Source of the DNA: Leifsonia sp. Root1293
GTDB taxonomy: Bacteria; Actinomycetota; Actinomycetes; Actinomycetales; Microbacteriaceae
Direction of reading: 5' to 3'
NCBI RefSeq assembly: GCF_001425325.1
Contig: NZ_LMEH01000001.1
Coordinates: 1 to 64,000, forward strand
Length of the DNA stretch: 64,000 bases
Shown: one piece after another, positions 39,039 to 49,154 of the stretch
How the letters are laid out: each line of letters starts with the position of its first letter
How positions within the stretch are numbered: the stretch's first letter is position 1
Position numbers and translations under genes: made by a program
Notes under the pieces: model-generated
Told to the model about the DNA's origin: nothing
What the model saw: only the letters and a program-made list of their open reading frames with translations
Databases searched by the model: none

Positions 39039-40796
39039 ATGGCGACGTCGTCGACGACTTCCACTTCCTCCTCCGGAGCCGACGCGCTCCGCCCAGCAGT
39101 CGAGGCCCTGCGCGCACGGCCTCACGCCGATGTCCTCGTGATCGGGGCCGGCATCAACGGGATCGCCACCTTCCGCGATCTCGCCCTGCAGGGCGTCGAC
39201 GTCGTCATCATCGACCGCGACGACTACGTCTCCGGTGCCTCGGCGGCATCGTCGCACATGATCCACGGCGGCATCCGCTACCTCGAGAACGGCGAGTTCA
39301 GGCTCGTTCGCGAGTCGGTCGAGGAGCGCAACGCCCTGGTCAGGATCGCCCCGCACTACGTCCGGCCGCTCAAGACCACCGTGCCGATCTTCTCCACCTT
39401 CAGCGGCATCCTCTCCGCGCCTCTGCGGTTCCTCACCCACAAGGCCGGAAAGCCGACCGAGCGCGGCGCGGCTCTCATCAAGGTGGGCCTCACCGCCTAC
39501 GACTCGTTCTCGCGCGACGGCGGCAGCGTTCCCCGTCATGAGTTCCACGGCCGCAAGCGGTCGCTCGCGGAGCTCCCCGCCCTCAACCCCGGCATCAAGT
39601 ACACGGCGACCTACTACGACGCCTCGATGCACGACCCGGAGCGGCTGGCTCTCGACGTGCTGAGCGACGGCTTGGCCGCCGGTCCTCACGCGCGGGCCGC
39701 GAACTACGTCGAGGCTGCCGGCGCCGACGGCGACGCCATCACCCTGCGCGACACCGTGACCGGCGAGGAGTTCGGCTTCACGGCATCCGTCGTCGTCAAT
39801 GCCTCCGGACCGTGGACCGACCTCACCAACGAGGCGCTCGGTGGCGCCACGAGGTTCATGGGCGGTACCAAGGGCTCGCACATCGTGCTCGACCACCCGG
39901 AGCTGCTCGCAGCGACCGATGGTCGCGAGATCTTCTTCGAGCACGAGGACGGCCGCATCGTGCTCATCTACCCGCTCAAGGGTCGCGTTCTGGTCGGCAC
40001 GACGGACCTGGAGCACGACATGCGGAAGCCGATCCGCACCACCGAGGACGAGGTCGACTACTTCTTCGACCTGATCTCGCACGTCTTCCCCGGCATCGCC
40101 GTGAACCGCTCGCACATCGTGTACCGGTTCGCCGGAGTGCGGCCGCTGCCCCGCCACGACGAGACCCAGCCCGGCTTCGTCTCGCGCGACTACCGCATCG
40201 AGGAGACCACGGTGCCCGGCAGCGGCGGTGCCGTGCCGCTGCTCAGCCTCGTCGGCGGCAAGTGGACGACCTTCCGTGCCCTGGCCGAGCACCTGGGCGA
40301 CGAGGTGCTGGCCAAGCTCGGCCGCGCTCGCACCACGAGCACTGAGGGGCTCGCCATCGGCGGTGGCCGCGGCTACCCGACGACGGATGCCGCTCGCACG
40401 GTCTGGCTCGCGTCGCAGGGCGAGGTCCTCGGACGCGCCCGCGCCGAAGAACTGCTCGAGCGGTACGGAACCCGTGCGGAGTCACTCATCGCCGACCTGG
40501 CGGAGAGCGGAACCGACGTTCCCCTGGCCTCGGCACCGGCGTACAGCGTGGGCGAGATCGCCGCGTTGGCTCGCGAGGAGCAGGTGGTCCACCTCATCGA
40601 CGTGCTGAAGCGCCGCACGAGCCTGGCCTTCGTCGGGGCTGTCACGGCAGACGTCCTCTCCGAGCTCGCCGACGTGGTCGGCGACGCACTCGGGTGGACC
40701 GGCGCCCGTCGTGCCGCCGAGATCGAGCACGCTCGCATCGAGCTGCACGACGCGCACGGCGTGGCCATCGAGGAGCGTCGGACTGCGCACGCCTGA
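39039..40796 (+). CDS. glpD: aerobic glycerol-3-phosphate dehydrogenase
   Basis: FAD-dependent, membrane-associated oxidation of glycerol-3-phosphate to dihydroxyacetone phosphate. The FAD motif is VLVIGAGINGIATFRDLALQG-like at about residues 32-50, followed by ASAASSHMIHGGIRYLE. Conserved YPLKGRVLVGTTDLEHDM and FAGVRPL and the C-terminal helical domain are present. The length of 585 aa is normal. AAAGGGA six bases upstream supports the ATG at 39039; the earlier in-frame ATG would overlap the divergent promoter. Confidence 0.94.
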   Translation: MATSSTTSTSSSGADALRPAVEALRARPHADVLVIGAGINGIATFRDLALQGVDVVIIDRDDYVSGASAASSHMIHGGIRYLENGEFRLVRESVEERNALVRIAPHYVRPLKTTVPIFSTFSGILSAPLRFLTHKAGKPTERGAALIKVGLTAYDSFSRDGGSVPRHEFHGRKRSLAELPALNPGIKYTATYYDASMHDPERLALDVLSDGLAAGPHARAANYVEAAGADGDAITLRDTVTGEEFGFTASVVVNASGPWTDLTNEALGGATRFMGGTKGSHIVLDHPELLAATDGREIFFEHEDGRIVLIYPLKGRVLVGTTDLEHDMRKPIRTTEDEVDYFFDLISHVFPGIAVNRSHIVYRFAGVRPLPRHDETQPGFVSRDYRIEETTVPGSGGAVPLLSLVGGKWTTFRALAEHLGDEVLAKLGRARTTSTEGLAIGGGRGYPTTDAARTVWLASQGEVLGRARAEELLERYGTRAESLIADLAESGTDVPLASAPAYSVGEIAALAREEQVVHLIDVLKRRTSLAFVGAVTADVLSELADVVGDALGWTGARRAAEIEHARIELHDAHGVAIEERRTAHA

Positions 40797-40812
40797 GGGG
40801 ACAATCTCCCGG

Positions 40813-40934
40813 TGGTCGAGTAGCGAGCGACGCAGGAGCACGCGCATCGAGACCCGCTGAGCATTGCCGCAGACCGAGCGTGCACGGAGTGGCCTCGATA
40901 CGTGGCCTCGCTTCGCTCGGGCACTACTCGACCA
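40813..40934. repeat. intergenic palindromic repeat (TGGTCGAGTAG type)
   Basis: TGGTCGAGTAG (40813-40823) is matched exactly by CTACTCGACCA (40924-40934). Between them lie GCATCGAGACC and GGCCTCGATACG, a second imperfect pair, and CGAGCGACGC with CTTCGCTCGG. Elements of this style are frequent between actinobacterial genes. It fills the spacer between the convergent glpD and HAD genes and may terminate both. Confidence 0.85.
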
Positions 40935-40941
40935 GCGGGGG

Positions 40942-41673
40942 TCAGCCTTCCAGCGCCCCGACCAGCTGATCGAGCCCCGTGATCTCGAGCACGCCGCGCT
41001 GACGCGCATCTGCGGCATCCGTCGCCTCGGGAACCAGGCCCGTGCGATTCAGCCACACGCCCGTCATGCCGGCGGAGGCGGCGCCGATCGCATCGGTGCG
41101 CAGCCTGTCGCCGACGTATGCGGCTTCGCCGGGAGCGACGCCCAGCCGGGAGCAGGCGAACTCGAAGATGCGCGGGTCGGGCTTCGTGATGCCGAGGGAG
41201 CCGGAGGCGACGATGCCGTCGACGAGGGTCGTGAGACCGACGGTGTCGAGCTTGGCCTGCTGGAAGGCCGGCTCGCCGTTGGTGATCACGCCGATGCGGA
41301 TGCCGTCTCGAGCCCGTCTGAGGGCGGCCAGGGCGTCGAGGGCATCGTCGTGCAGCACCCAGGCGGCCCGGTAGTGCTCGAAGTAGTCGTCGAACCACGC
41401 CCCGGCCGCGGCCTCGGCCAGCACGACGCCGTGGGCTGCCGCGAAATCGCGCGCCCGGGCTCGACGCTGGCCCTGGAAGTCGAGGGTGCCGGCCAGGTAC
41501 GAGTGGTAGTGCCTCTCCTCGAGGTCGTGCCAGAGGGCGACGTCGCCGGCGCGGTCGGGAGAGGAGAACCCCACGGCATCCATCTGCACCTCGATCGCGC
41601 GGGCGACGGCGCCACGATGGGCGAACAGCGTGTCATCGAGGTCGAACAGCACGGCGGCCGGGATGCCGCTCAC
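40942..41673 (-). CDS. HAD-family hydrolase
   Basis: The 243-aa protein has motif I LFDLDDTLF, motif II IGVITNGEP, and motifs III/IV in GITKPDPRIFEFAC and AAYVGDRLRTDAIGA. An inserted helical cap (residues 20-100) is of the YjjG/haloacid dehalogenase-like class. The substrate is a small phosphate ester but cannot be named. The GTG start overlaps the GNAT stop (GTGA); the longer open frame upstream is a shadow. Confidence 0.85.
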   Translation of the reverse strand: MSGIPAAVLFDLDDTLFAHRGAVARAIEVQMDAVGFSSPDRAGDVALWHDLEERHYHSYLAGTLDFQGQRRARARDFAAAHGVVLAEAAAGAWFDDYFEHYRAAWVLHDDALDALAALRRARDGIRIGVITNGEPAFQQAKLDTVGLTTLVDGIVASGSLGITKPDPRIFEFACSRLGVAPGEAAYVGDRLRTDAIGAASAGMTGVWLNRTGLVPEATDAADARQRGVLEITGLDQLVGALEG

Positions 41674-42247
41674 AGGCGGGTCTCCTCGGGCCAGCTCGCC
41701 CGCGCCTGCTCGGCGTCGTGGGAGCGCAGCAGCACGCCGTGCCAGCTCGGCACGTGCGAACCGTCGCGGACGGGATGCGATGAGGGGGCCGTGCCCGTGA
41801 AGGCGAACCCGACGGCGCGAGCGACCGCAGCGGAATCCCGGTTGCCCGCCATGGCCTCCCACGTGAGGGCATCCGTGCGCGGCACGTCGCCGCTCACGAA
41901 CACCCACTGCGCGACGGCGGCCAGCGCCTCGCGCATGTAGCCGTTGCCGCGCTGATCTGCTCCCAGCCAGAAGCCGACGTCGCACCGCAGTGTGCGGTAG
42001 CTGATGACGCCGATCAATGGCCCGCCCTCGCGGGTGCGTATCGCCCAGGTCGCCTCCGTTCCCGTCGACCAGCCGAGCGGCGCTACGGTCGCGACGAACC
42101 CCTCGGCGTGCCGCAACTCGTACGGCCATGGCGTCGTCAGCCAGCGCTCGAAGAGCGGATCGCGGCAGTATTCGGCGATGCTCGCGGCATCGGCCTGGGT
42201 CGGCTGGTCGAGGACCAGCCGCTCGGTTCGGATGACGACGGGTTGCA

Positions 42248-42248
<1 letters not shown>
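41670..42248 (-). CDS. GNAT-family N-acetyltransferase
   Basis: The 192-aa product begins VVIRTERLVLDQPTQADAASI, the opening of RimJ/RimL-type acetyltransferases. The acetyl-CoA loop is GADQRGNGYMREAL and AGNRDSAAVARAVGF is the last conserved part. The substrate may be a ribosomal protein or small amine. The start overlaps the trpS stop by one base (TGATG). Confidence 0.85.
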
Positions 42249-43294
<1,046 letters not shown>

Positions 43295-44128
43295 TCAGAT
43301 CGAGTAGTCGACGACGACGGGAGCGTGATCAGACCATCGCTCGGAGTAGCTCGCCGCTCGGTCGACGGTGTACGCGGTGACGGATGCCGCCAGGGCAGGC
43401 GTGGCCAACTGGTAGTCGATGCGCCAGCCGGTGTCGTTGTCGAATGCCTGACCCCTGGCCGACCACCAGGTGTAGGGGCCGTCGACCTCGCCGGCGGCAC
43501 GGCGGCCGAGGTCGACCCAGCCGAGTCCGGCGCCGGCGTTGTAGTCGGGATCGCCCTCGGCTCCGACGAACCTGTCGAAGTAGGCGCGTTCCTCGGGCAG
43601 GAAGCCGGCGCGCTTCACGTTGCCCTTCCAGTTCTTGATGTCGAGGGTGCGGTGCCCGACGTTGAGGTCGCCCATGACCACGCTCAGCTCGTTGTGCTCG
43701 GCCAGTTCGGGCAGTCGTGCCTCCATGGCGTCGAGGAACTTGTACTTCTCGACCTGCTTCGGGGTGTCAGCCTCGCCGGAGTGCACGTAGGCGCTCACCA
43801 CGGTGACGATGCGTCCGCCCACCTCGAAGTCAGCCTCCAGCCAGCGTCCGGCGCTGTCGAAATCGGGTGCCCCCAGCTCGACGCGGTGGATCTTCGCAGC
43901 TCCGCGGCTGGCCAGCGCGACCCCGGCACGACCCTTGGCCGTCGCGGCGTCGTGGAGCACGCTCCACTCGTCGCCGAGCAGCGCCGTCACGTGCTCGGTC
44001 TCGGCGCGCACCTCCTGGATCGCGAGGATGTCGACGCCGCGTGCATCGAGCCACGCGCCCATGCCGTTGCGGTAGGCGGCGCGGATGCCGTTGACGTTGA
44101 CGGACGCGATGCGAAGCGGTGTTGCCAT
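43295..44128 (-). CDS. xth: exodeoxyribonuclease III / AP endonuclease
   Basis: The 277-aa protein of the ExoIII family has IASVNVNGIRAAY, ILAIQEVRAE (catalytic Glu), VVSAYVHSGE, VMGDLNVGH and the C-terminal RIDYQLATP and WSDHAPVVVD (catalytic Asp-His). It acts in base-excision repair. A TAGGAT -10 seven bases before the ATG predicts a leaderless mRNA. The longer in-frame extension upstream is antisense to the next gene's flank and not conserved. Confidence 0.93.
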   Translation of the reverse strand: MATPLRIASVNVNGIRAAYRNGMGAWLDARGVDILAIQEVRAETEHVTALLGDEWSVLHDAATAKGRAGVALASRGAAKIHRVELGAPDFDSAGRWLEADFEVGGRIVTVVSAYVHSGEADTPKQVEKYKFLDAMEARLPELAEHNELSVVMGDLNVGHRTLDIKNWKGNVKRAGFLPEERAYFDRFVGAEGDPDYNAGAGLGWVDLGRRAAGEVDGPYTWWSARGQAFDNDTGWRIDYQLATPALAASVTAYTVDRAASYSERWSDHAPVVVDYSI

Positions 44129-44135
44129 GCCTTCG

Positions 44136-44141
44136 ATCCTA
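44136..44141 (-). promoter_or_regulatory. -10 element of xth
   Basis: TAGGAT on the minus strand lies seven bases before the ATG; an AGGA within it could also serve as a weak ribosome binding site. Confidence 0.45.
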
Positions 44142-44150
44142 TGGGAGGCC

Positions 44151-45434
44151 TCAGACGTCCTCGGGTCGGCGTGGAGCCTGGAGAACGGCATCCGTGGGGC
44201 GGATGCCGTGACCCGCCGCAGCCGCCGATGCCGTCTGCAGCTCGTCGAGCTCCGACTGCAGTCGAGCGATGCGCCGCCTGACGCCCACGCGGCGGATCCA
44301 GCCCACCTCGACGGCCTCCTCGCGTGCCCGGCGCAGCTCGACCTGGGTGGTGAGGATACGGGCGTCGCGCTCGGCCTGCCTGCGTTCGGCATCCAGTTGT
44401 TCCGGGGTGACGCGGCGCAGCGAGACGTTCCGATCGCTGGCGGCGATGTAGATCCAGGATGCCGCCACGAGGGTGACGATCGAGGTGATCCTGAACCACA
44501 GGAGCAGGCCGATGAACACGGTGAACGTCGCGAACAGCGGATTGCTCGTCGCGCTGCCGACGAGGTAGCCGGCTCCGATCTGGAGCACGTACATCGCCAC
44601 ACCGCCGAGCACCGATCCGCTCCACAGTCGGCTCCACTTCACGCTGGCGCCGGACAGGAACCGGAACATGGCCAGGAGCACCGCCGTGTTGATCACCAGC
44701 ACGACGAGGAATCCGGCTCCACCGATGGAGGCCTGCACCAGCCAGTTCGCCATGTCGAGACCGAGCAGCGAGAAGACCCAGGTGGCTGCGGCCGTGCTCG
44801 CCACGGACAGCAGCGATCCGACGAGGATCATGGCGCCGAAGGCGAGGGCGGCGAGCAGGTCGCGGGCCTTGAGGAGAACGTAGGAGCGCATGTCCTTCGG
44901 CAGCCCGAAGAGGCTCCGCACCGCCGTTCGGGAGTAGGTGATCCACCCGATCGCGGTCCAGATGAATCCGGCCAGGGCCACGGCACCCGTCCATCCGAAC
45001 AGGCTCGTCGACGATGCGGCGATCTCCTCGAGCTGGTCCGGCGTGATGGCGCCGCCTTCGGCGATCAGGCCGGGCACGTAGGTGTTGATCAGGGTGATGA
45101 GGCCGTCGAGGGTGCTCGGGTCACCGCCGAGCCAGAGGCCGGTGGCGGCGAAGACGACGTAGACGGCTGCGAACACGGCGAAGAGCGCCTGATAGCTCAT
45201 TCCGGCCGACAGGATGAAGCCGTTCCGGAACAGGAACCAGCGCCAGACGCGCACCGGGAACAGCGCCATCGTCTTCTGCGTGATGGTGGTGACGGTCTGG
45301 ATCGGCTCCTCGAACCGTTCGCCGAGCGACTCCATCCGCTCGCGCATCTCCGCACTCACGCGCTCGCCCCGGGTGGGAGGGTCGAGCGGATCCTCGGCCG
45401 GTGTCTCGGCCGGCACGGTCACACGAGAACTCAC
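44151..45434 (-). CDS. YihY/BrkB-family inner-membrane protein
   Basis: The 427-aa protein has six hydrophobic segments between residues 70 and 330, starting with FLFRNGFILSAGMSYQALFAVFAAV. A charged, coiled-coil C-terminus (EQLDAERRQAERDARIL through ARLQSELDELQTA) follows. BrkB-like proteins are not ribonucleases as once thought; the function is unknown. The GTG at 45434 has a TACGCT six bases upstream (leaderless); a GTG at 45422 with AGGGTGAG seven bases before it is equally possible. Confidence 0.85.
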   Translation of the reverse strand: MSSRVTVPAETPAEDPLDPPTRGERVSAEMRERMESLGERFEEPIQTVTTITQKTMALFPVRVWRWFLFRNGFILSAGMSYQALFAVFAAVYVVFAATGLWLGGDPSTLDGLITLINTYVPGLIAEGGAITPDQLEEIAASSTSLFGWTGAVALAGFIWTAIGWITYSRTAVRSLFGLPKDMRSYVLLKARDLLAALAFGAMILVGSLLSVASTAAATWVFSLLGLDMANWLVQASIGGAGFLVVLVINTAVLLAMFRFLSGASVKWSRLWSGSVLGGVAMYVLQIGAGYLVGSATSNPLFATFTVFIGLLLWFRITSIVTLVAASWIYIAASDRNVSLRRVTPEQLDAERRQAERDARILTTQVELRRAREEAVEVGWIRRVGVRRRIARLQSELDELQTASAAAAGHGIRPTDAVLQAPRRPEDV

Positions 45435-45440
45435 CCTGCC

Positions 45441-45446
45441 AGCGTA
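45441..45446 (-). promoter_or_regulatory. -10-like element of the YihY-family gene
   Basis: TACGCT on the minus strand, six bases before the GTG at 45434. It lies in the 25-base gap after sdhB. Confidence 0.35.
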
Positions 45447-45459
45447 GGGGAGGTGCTCC

Positions 45460-46227
45460 CTACGCGTGGCCCCGCATGAGAGCCTGCTTGACCTCGGCGA
45501 TGGCCTGCGTGACCTGGATGCCGCGGGGGCAGGCGTCGGTGCAGTTGAAGGTCGTCCGGCAGCGCCAGACGCCCTCCTTGTCGTTGAGGATGTCGAGGCG
45601 CACCTGCGAGGCGTCGTCACGCGAGTCGAAGATGAAGCGGTGCGCGTTGACGATCGCCGCGGGGCCGAAGTACTGCCCGTCGGTCCAGAAGACGGGGCAG
45701 CTCGACGTGCACGCGGCGCACAGGATGCACTTCGTGGTGTCGTCGAACCGGGCGCGCTCAGCGACCGACTGCACGCGCTCCTTGCCGGGCTCCGGCTTGG
45801 AGCCGGGGATGAGGAAGGGCTGCACATCGCGGAAGGACGCGAAGAACGGCTCCATGTCGACGATGAGGTCCTTCTCCAGTGGCAGGCCCTTGATGGCCTC
45901 CACGTAGATGGGCTTCGAGATGTCGAGGTCCTTGATCAGCGTCTTGCAGGCCAGGCGGTTGCGGCCGTTGATGCGCATGGCATCCGAACCGCAGATGCCG
46001 TGGGCGCAGGAGCGACGGAACGTGAGCGATCCGTCCTGCTCCCACTTGATCTTGTGCAGCGCGTCGAGCACGCGGTCCGTCGCGTACATCTCGACGTCGA
46101 AGTCCTGCCAGCGCGGTTCGGTGTCGGTGTCTGGGTCGAACCGTCGGATGATGAAGGTGACCGTGAACGGGATGACCGACGGGTCGGCGTTGCCGGGACG
46201 GTCCGCGGCGATGGTGGCTGTTGTCAC
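45460..46227 (-). CDS. sdhB: succinate dehydrogenase iron-sulfur subunit
   Basis: The 255-aa protein carries the 2Fe-2S ligands in CAHGICGSDAM and NRLACKTL, and 4Fe-4S and 3Fe-4S ligands in CILCAACTSSCPVFW and CTDACPRGIQ with an extra Cys in RCRTTFNC. It passes electrons from SdhA to quinone. It starts two bases after the sdhA stop and is the last sdh gene. Confidence 0.97.
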   Translation of the reverse strand: MTTATIAADRPGNADPSVIPFTVTFIIRRFDPDTDTEPRWQDFDVEMYATDRVLDALHKIKWEQDGSLTFRRSCAHGICGSDAMRINGRNRLACKTLIKDLDISKPIYVEAIKGLPLEKDLIVDMEPFFASFRDVQPFLIPGSKPEPGKERVQSVAERARFDDTTKCILCAACTSSCPVFWTDGQYFGPAAIVNAHRFIFDSRDDASQVRLDILNDKEGVWRCRTTFNCTDACPRGIQVTQAIAEVKQALMRGHA

Positions 46228-46229
46228 GG

Positions 46230-48044
46230 TCAGTACTTCCTCTCCATGGGCTGGTAGCGGGTCATGACGACGGGTTTCCAGTCGAGCCGGATGTGGTCCG
46301 CCGCGTCGGCGGAATCAGCTTCGCCAGACAGGTACGCCATGGTGTGCTTCATGTAGTTCTCGTCGTCGCGCTTCGGGAAGTCGTCGCGCATGTGACCGCC
46401 GCGGCTCTCCTTGCGGTTGCGTGCCGAGTAGACGACGACCTCGGCCAGGTCGAGCAGGAAGCCCAGCTCGACGGCCTCGAGCAGGTCGGTGTTGAACCGC
46501 TTGCCCTTGTCCTGCACGGCGACGTTCTTGTAGCGCTCGCGCAGCGTGTGGATGGTCTCGGTGACCTCGGCGAGCGACTCGTCGGTGCGGAACACCTGGG
46601 CGTTGCGGTCCATGTGGTCCTGCAGCTCCTTGCGCAGCACGGCGACGCGCTCGGTGCCGGTCGAGCCCTTGATGTGCTCGAGCAGCTCGCGCACGGCCTT
46701 CGCCGGATCGGCTGGCAGCGGCGTGAAGTCGACGTTCTGCACGTACGCGACGGCGTTGTTGCCCGCGCGCTTGCCGAAGACGTTGATGTCGAGCAGCGAG
46801 TTGGTGCCGAGACGGTTGGAGCCGTGCACGGACACGCAGGCGCACTCACCGGCGGCGTAGAGGCCGGGGACGACGGTGTCGTTGTCGCGCAGCACCTCTG
46901 CCGACACGTTGGTGGGGATGCCGCCCATCGCGTAGTGCGCCGTCGGCATGACGGGCACGGGCTCCGTCACGGGATCGACGCCGAGGTAGGTGCGCGCGAA
47001 CTCGGTGATGTCGGGCAGCTTGGTCTCGAGCACCTCCGCGCCGAGGTGCGTGCAGTCGAGGTACACGTAGTCCTTGTTGGGGCCGGCTCCGCGGCCCTCG
47101 GCGACCTCCTGCACCATGCACCTGGCGACGATGTCGCGCGGCGCGAGGTCCTTGATGGTGGGGGCGTAGCGCTCCATGAAGCGCTCGCCGCTCGCGTTGC
47201 GCAGGATGGCGCCCTCGCCGCGGGCGCCCTCGGTGAGCAGGATGCCGAGTCCGGCGAGGCCCGTCGGGTGGAACTGGAAGAACTCCATGTCCTCGAGCGG
47301 GAGGCCCTTGCGCCAGATGATGCCGACGCCGTCGCCGGTCAGCGTGTGGGCGTTCGACGTCGTCTTGTAGATCTTGCCGAAGCCGCCCGTTGCGAAGATG
47401 ATCGCCTTGGCCTGGAAGACGTGCAGCTCGCCGGACGACAGGTCGATGGCGACGACGCCCGATGGCTGGTCGACGCCGTCGACGTTCGTCATGACGAGGT
47501 CGAGCACGTAGTACTCGTTGAAGAAGTTGATGCCGAGGCGCACGCAGTTCTGGAACAGGGTCTGCAGGATCATGTGGCCGGTGCGGTCCGCTGCGTAGCA
47601 GGCGCGACGCACAGGAGCCTTGCCGTGGTCGCGGGTGTGGCCGCCGAAGCGCCGCTGGTCGATCTTGCCCTCAGGGGTGCGGTTGAACGGCAGGCCCATG
47701 TTCTCGAGGTCGATGACGGCGTCGATGGCCTCCTTCGCGAGGATCTCGGCTGCATCCTGGTCGACGAGGTAGTCGCCGCCCTTGATGGTGTCGAAGGTGT
47801 GCCACTCCCAGCTGTCCTCCTCGACGTTCGCGAGGGCGGCAGCCATGCCGCCCTGCGCGGCGCCCGTGTGGGAGCGCGTCGGGTACAGCTTCGAGATGAC
47901 GGCGGTCTTCGCACCGGGGCCGGCCTCGATGGCGGCGCGCATGCCGGCACCGCCGGCTCCCACGATGACGATGTCGAACTGGTGGTAGTGCACGCCGTCG
48001 ACGACGGTGGACTCGGATTCAGGATTCACAGGTGCCGTACTCAT
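46230..48044 (-). CDS. sdhA: succinate dehydrogenase flavoprotein subunit
   Basis: The 604-aa protein has the FAD motif [18 protein letters not shown], the His for covalent FAD in [14 protein letters not shown], and substrate residues in [13 protein letters not shown] and the later [11 protein letters not shown]. The ATG at 48044 is chosen at the start of the conserved region, although the ribosome binding site is weak and expression probably depends on coupling to sdhD. A 664-codon antisense frame is a codon-bias shadow. Confidence 0.97.
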   Translation of the reverse strand: MSTAPVNPESESTVVDGVHYHQFDIVIVGAGGAGMRAAIEAGPGAKTAVISKLYPTRSHTGAAQGGMAAALANVEEDSWEWHTFDTIKGGDYLVDQDAAEILAKEAIDAVIDLENMGLPFNRTPEGKIDQRRFGGHTRDHGKAPVRRACYAADRTGHMILQTLFQNCVRLGINFFNEYYVLDLVMTNVDGVDQPSGVVAIDLSSGELHVFQAKAIIFATGGFGKIYKTTSNAHTLTGDGVGIIWRKGLPLEDMEFFQFHPTGLAGLGILLTEGARGEGAILRNASGERFMERYAPTIKDLAPRDIVARCMVQEVAEGRGAGPNKDYVYLDCTHLGAEVLETKLPDITEFARTYLGVDPVTEPVPVMPTAHYAMGGIPTNVSAEVLRDNDTVVPGLYAAGECACVSVHGSNRLGTNSLLDINVFGKRAGNNAVAYVQNVDFTPLPADPAKAVRELLEHIKGSTGTERVAVLRKELQDHMDRNAQVFRTDESLAEVTETIHTLRERYKNVAVQDKGKRFNTDLLEAVELGFLLDLAEVVVYSARNRKESRGGHMRDDFPKRDDENYMKHTMAYLSGEADSADAADHIRLDWKPVVMTRYQPMERKY

Positions 48045-48055
48045 ATCTATTTCGT

Positions 48056-48520
48056 TTATCCGACCGGGCAGAAGGAGGGCAGCAGGTCGGCAGGGGATCC
48101 GGCCGGGCAGGGCTCGAACGTGAAGACCACGAGGGTGCCGAGCAGGATGAGCGCGGCGACGGAGACGAAGATGGCGCCCTTCAGGATGCGGCGGGTCGAC
48201 TCCTGCGTCGCGTAGTCGTTCACGATCGTGCGCATGCCGTTGCCGCCGTGGATGAGCGCGAGCCAGAGCATGAGCACATCCCAGATCTGCCAGAACGGCG
48301 TGGCGTACTTCCCGCCGACGAAGCCGAAGTCGATGGCGTGCACGCCGTCGCCCACCATGAGGTTGACGAAGAGGTGGCCGAAGATGAGCACGAGCAGGAG
48401 CACGCCGGAGACGCGCATGTAGATCCAGCCCCACTTCTCCCAGTTCACGCCGCGAGTTCGTGCAGGACGGGAGGGGGAGCGGGGCGGCTCGATGGCCGGA
48501 GCGTTGTCGATGGCGGTCAC
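48056..48520 (-). CDS. sdhD: succinate dehydrogenase membrane anchor subunit
   Basis: The 154-aa protein has three hydrophobic segments after a 35-residue cytosolic start; TM1 is [18 protein letters not shown] with a candidate haem His, and [17 protein letters not shown] follows in TM2. The GTG start has an excellent AGGAGGG seven bases upstream. Confidence 0.92.
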   Translation of the reverse strand: MTAIDNAPAIEPPRSPSRPARTRGVNWEKWGWIYMRVSGVLLLVLIFGHLFVNLMVGDGVHAIDFGFVGGKYATPFWQIWDVLMLWLALIHGGNGMRTIVNDYATQESTRRILKGAIFVSVAALILLGTLVVFTFEPCPAGSPADLLPSFCPVG

Positions 48521-48531
48521 GTCGATCCCTC

Positions 48532-48951
48532 CTAGTGTCCGAAGACGTTCATCAGGTGGCGGGGGGTGAAGCCCAGCATCGTGACGACCCAGAGTCCGAT
48601 CACGACGTAGAACATGACCTTCTGGTAGCGCACGCCCTTCGACCAGAAGTCGATGAGGATGATGCGGATGCCGTTGAAGGCGTGGAACACGATCGCGCCG
48701 ACGAGCGCCACCTCGCCGAGCCCCATGATGGGCGTCTGGTAGGTGCTGATGACAGCGTTGTACGCCTCGGGGCTGACGCGGATGAGTGCGGTGTCGAGAA
48801 CGTGCACCAGCAGGAAGAAGAAGATGGCGACGCCGGTGATCCGATGCAGAACCCATGACCACATGCCCTCGCGGCCCCGGTACAGGGTTCCTCCCGGACG
48901 GGATGCGCGCTTGGTGTCTGCTGTCAGGGTTCCTGCCGTGTCCTGAGGCAT
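48532..48951 (-). CDS. sdhC: succinate dehydrogenase cytochrome b subunit
   Basis: The 139-aa protein has [20 protein letters not shown], the conserved SdhC entry motif with Arg and His of the quinone/haem site, then three membrane segments with [22 protein letters not shown] seven bases upstream fixes the ATG at 48951. It is the first gene of sdhC-sdhD-sdhA-sdhB. Confidence 0.94.
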   Translation of the reverse strand: MPQDTAGTLTADTKRASRPGGTLYRGREGMWSWVLHRITGVAIFFFLLVHVLDTALIRVSPEAYNAVISTYQTPIMGLGEVALVGAIVFHAFNGIRIILIDFWSKGVRYQKVMFYVVIGLWVVTMLGFTPRHLMNVFGH

Positions 48952-49024
48952 GAACAACCCTCCCTGGCTGTGTCTGACGGCCGTGAGAATCACCGGCCGG
49001 AACCGCTCGACGAGCGTGAGCCCA

Positions 49025-49030
49025 AGTCTA
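49025..49030 (-). promoter_or_regulatory. -10 element of the sdh operon
   Basis: TAGACT on the minus strand, about 75 bases before the sdhC ATG. The -35 region (GAACTG, 17 bases up) is weak. Together with the manC promoter it accounts for the 203-base divergent spacer. Confidence 0.45.
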
Positions 49031-49141
49031 TTCCCTTCATTTCGCCCAGTTCCCGTAAGGGGAACCTAACTGTCTCGACGTCGAGAGACCGCTCGCCGGA
49101 TGCCGCCGGACACCGGCTCATGGCCGGAACCGGGCGGCAGA

Positions 49142-49147
49142 TAGTCT
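49142..49147 (+). promoter_or_regulatory. -10 element of manC
   Basis: TAGTCT lies seven bases before the manC ATG; no Shine-Dalgarno is evident, so a leaderless transcript is likely. Confidence 0.55.
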
Positions 49148-49154
49148 GGGCTGC

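Noticed and set aside
46221-48215. 664-codon open frame antisense to sdhA
   Set aside because: Shadow of GC-biased codons in sdhA; the sense strand encodes an unmistakable flavoprotein and the antisense product is low-complexity.
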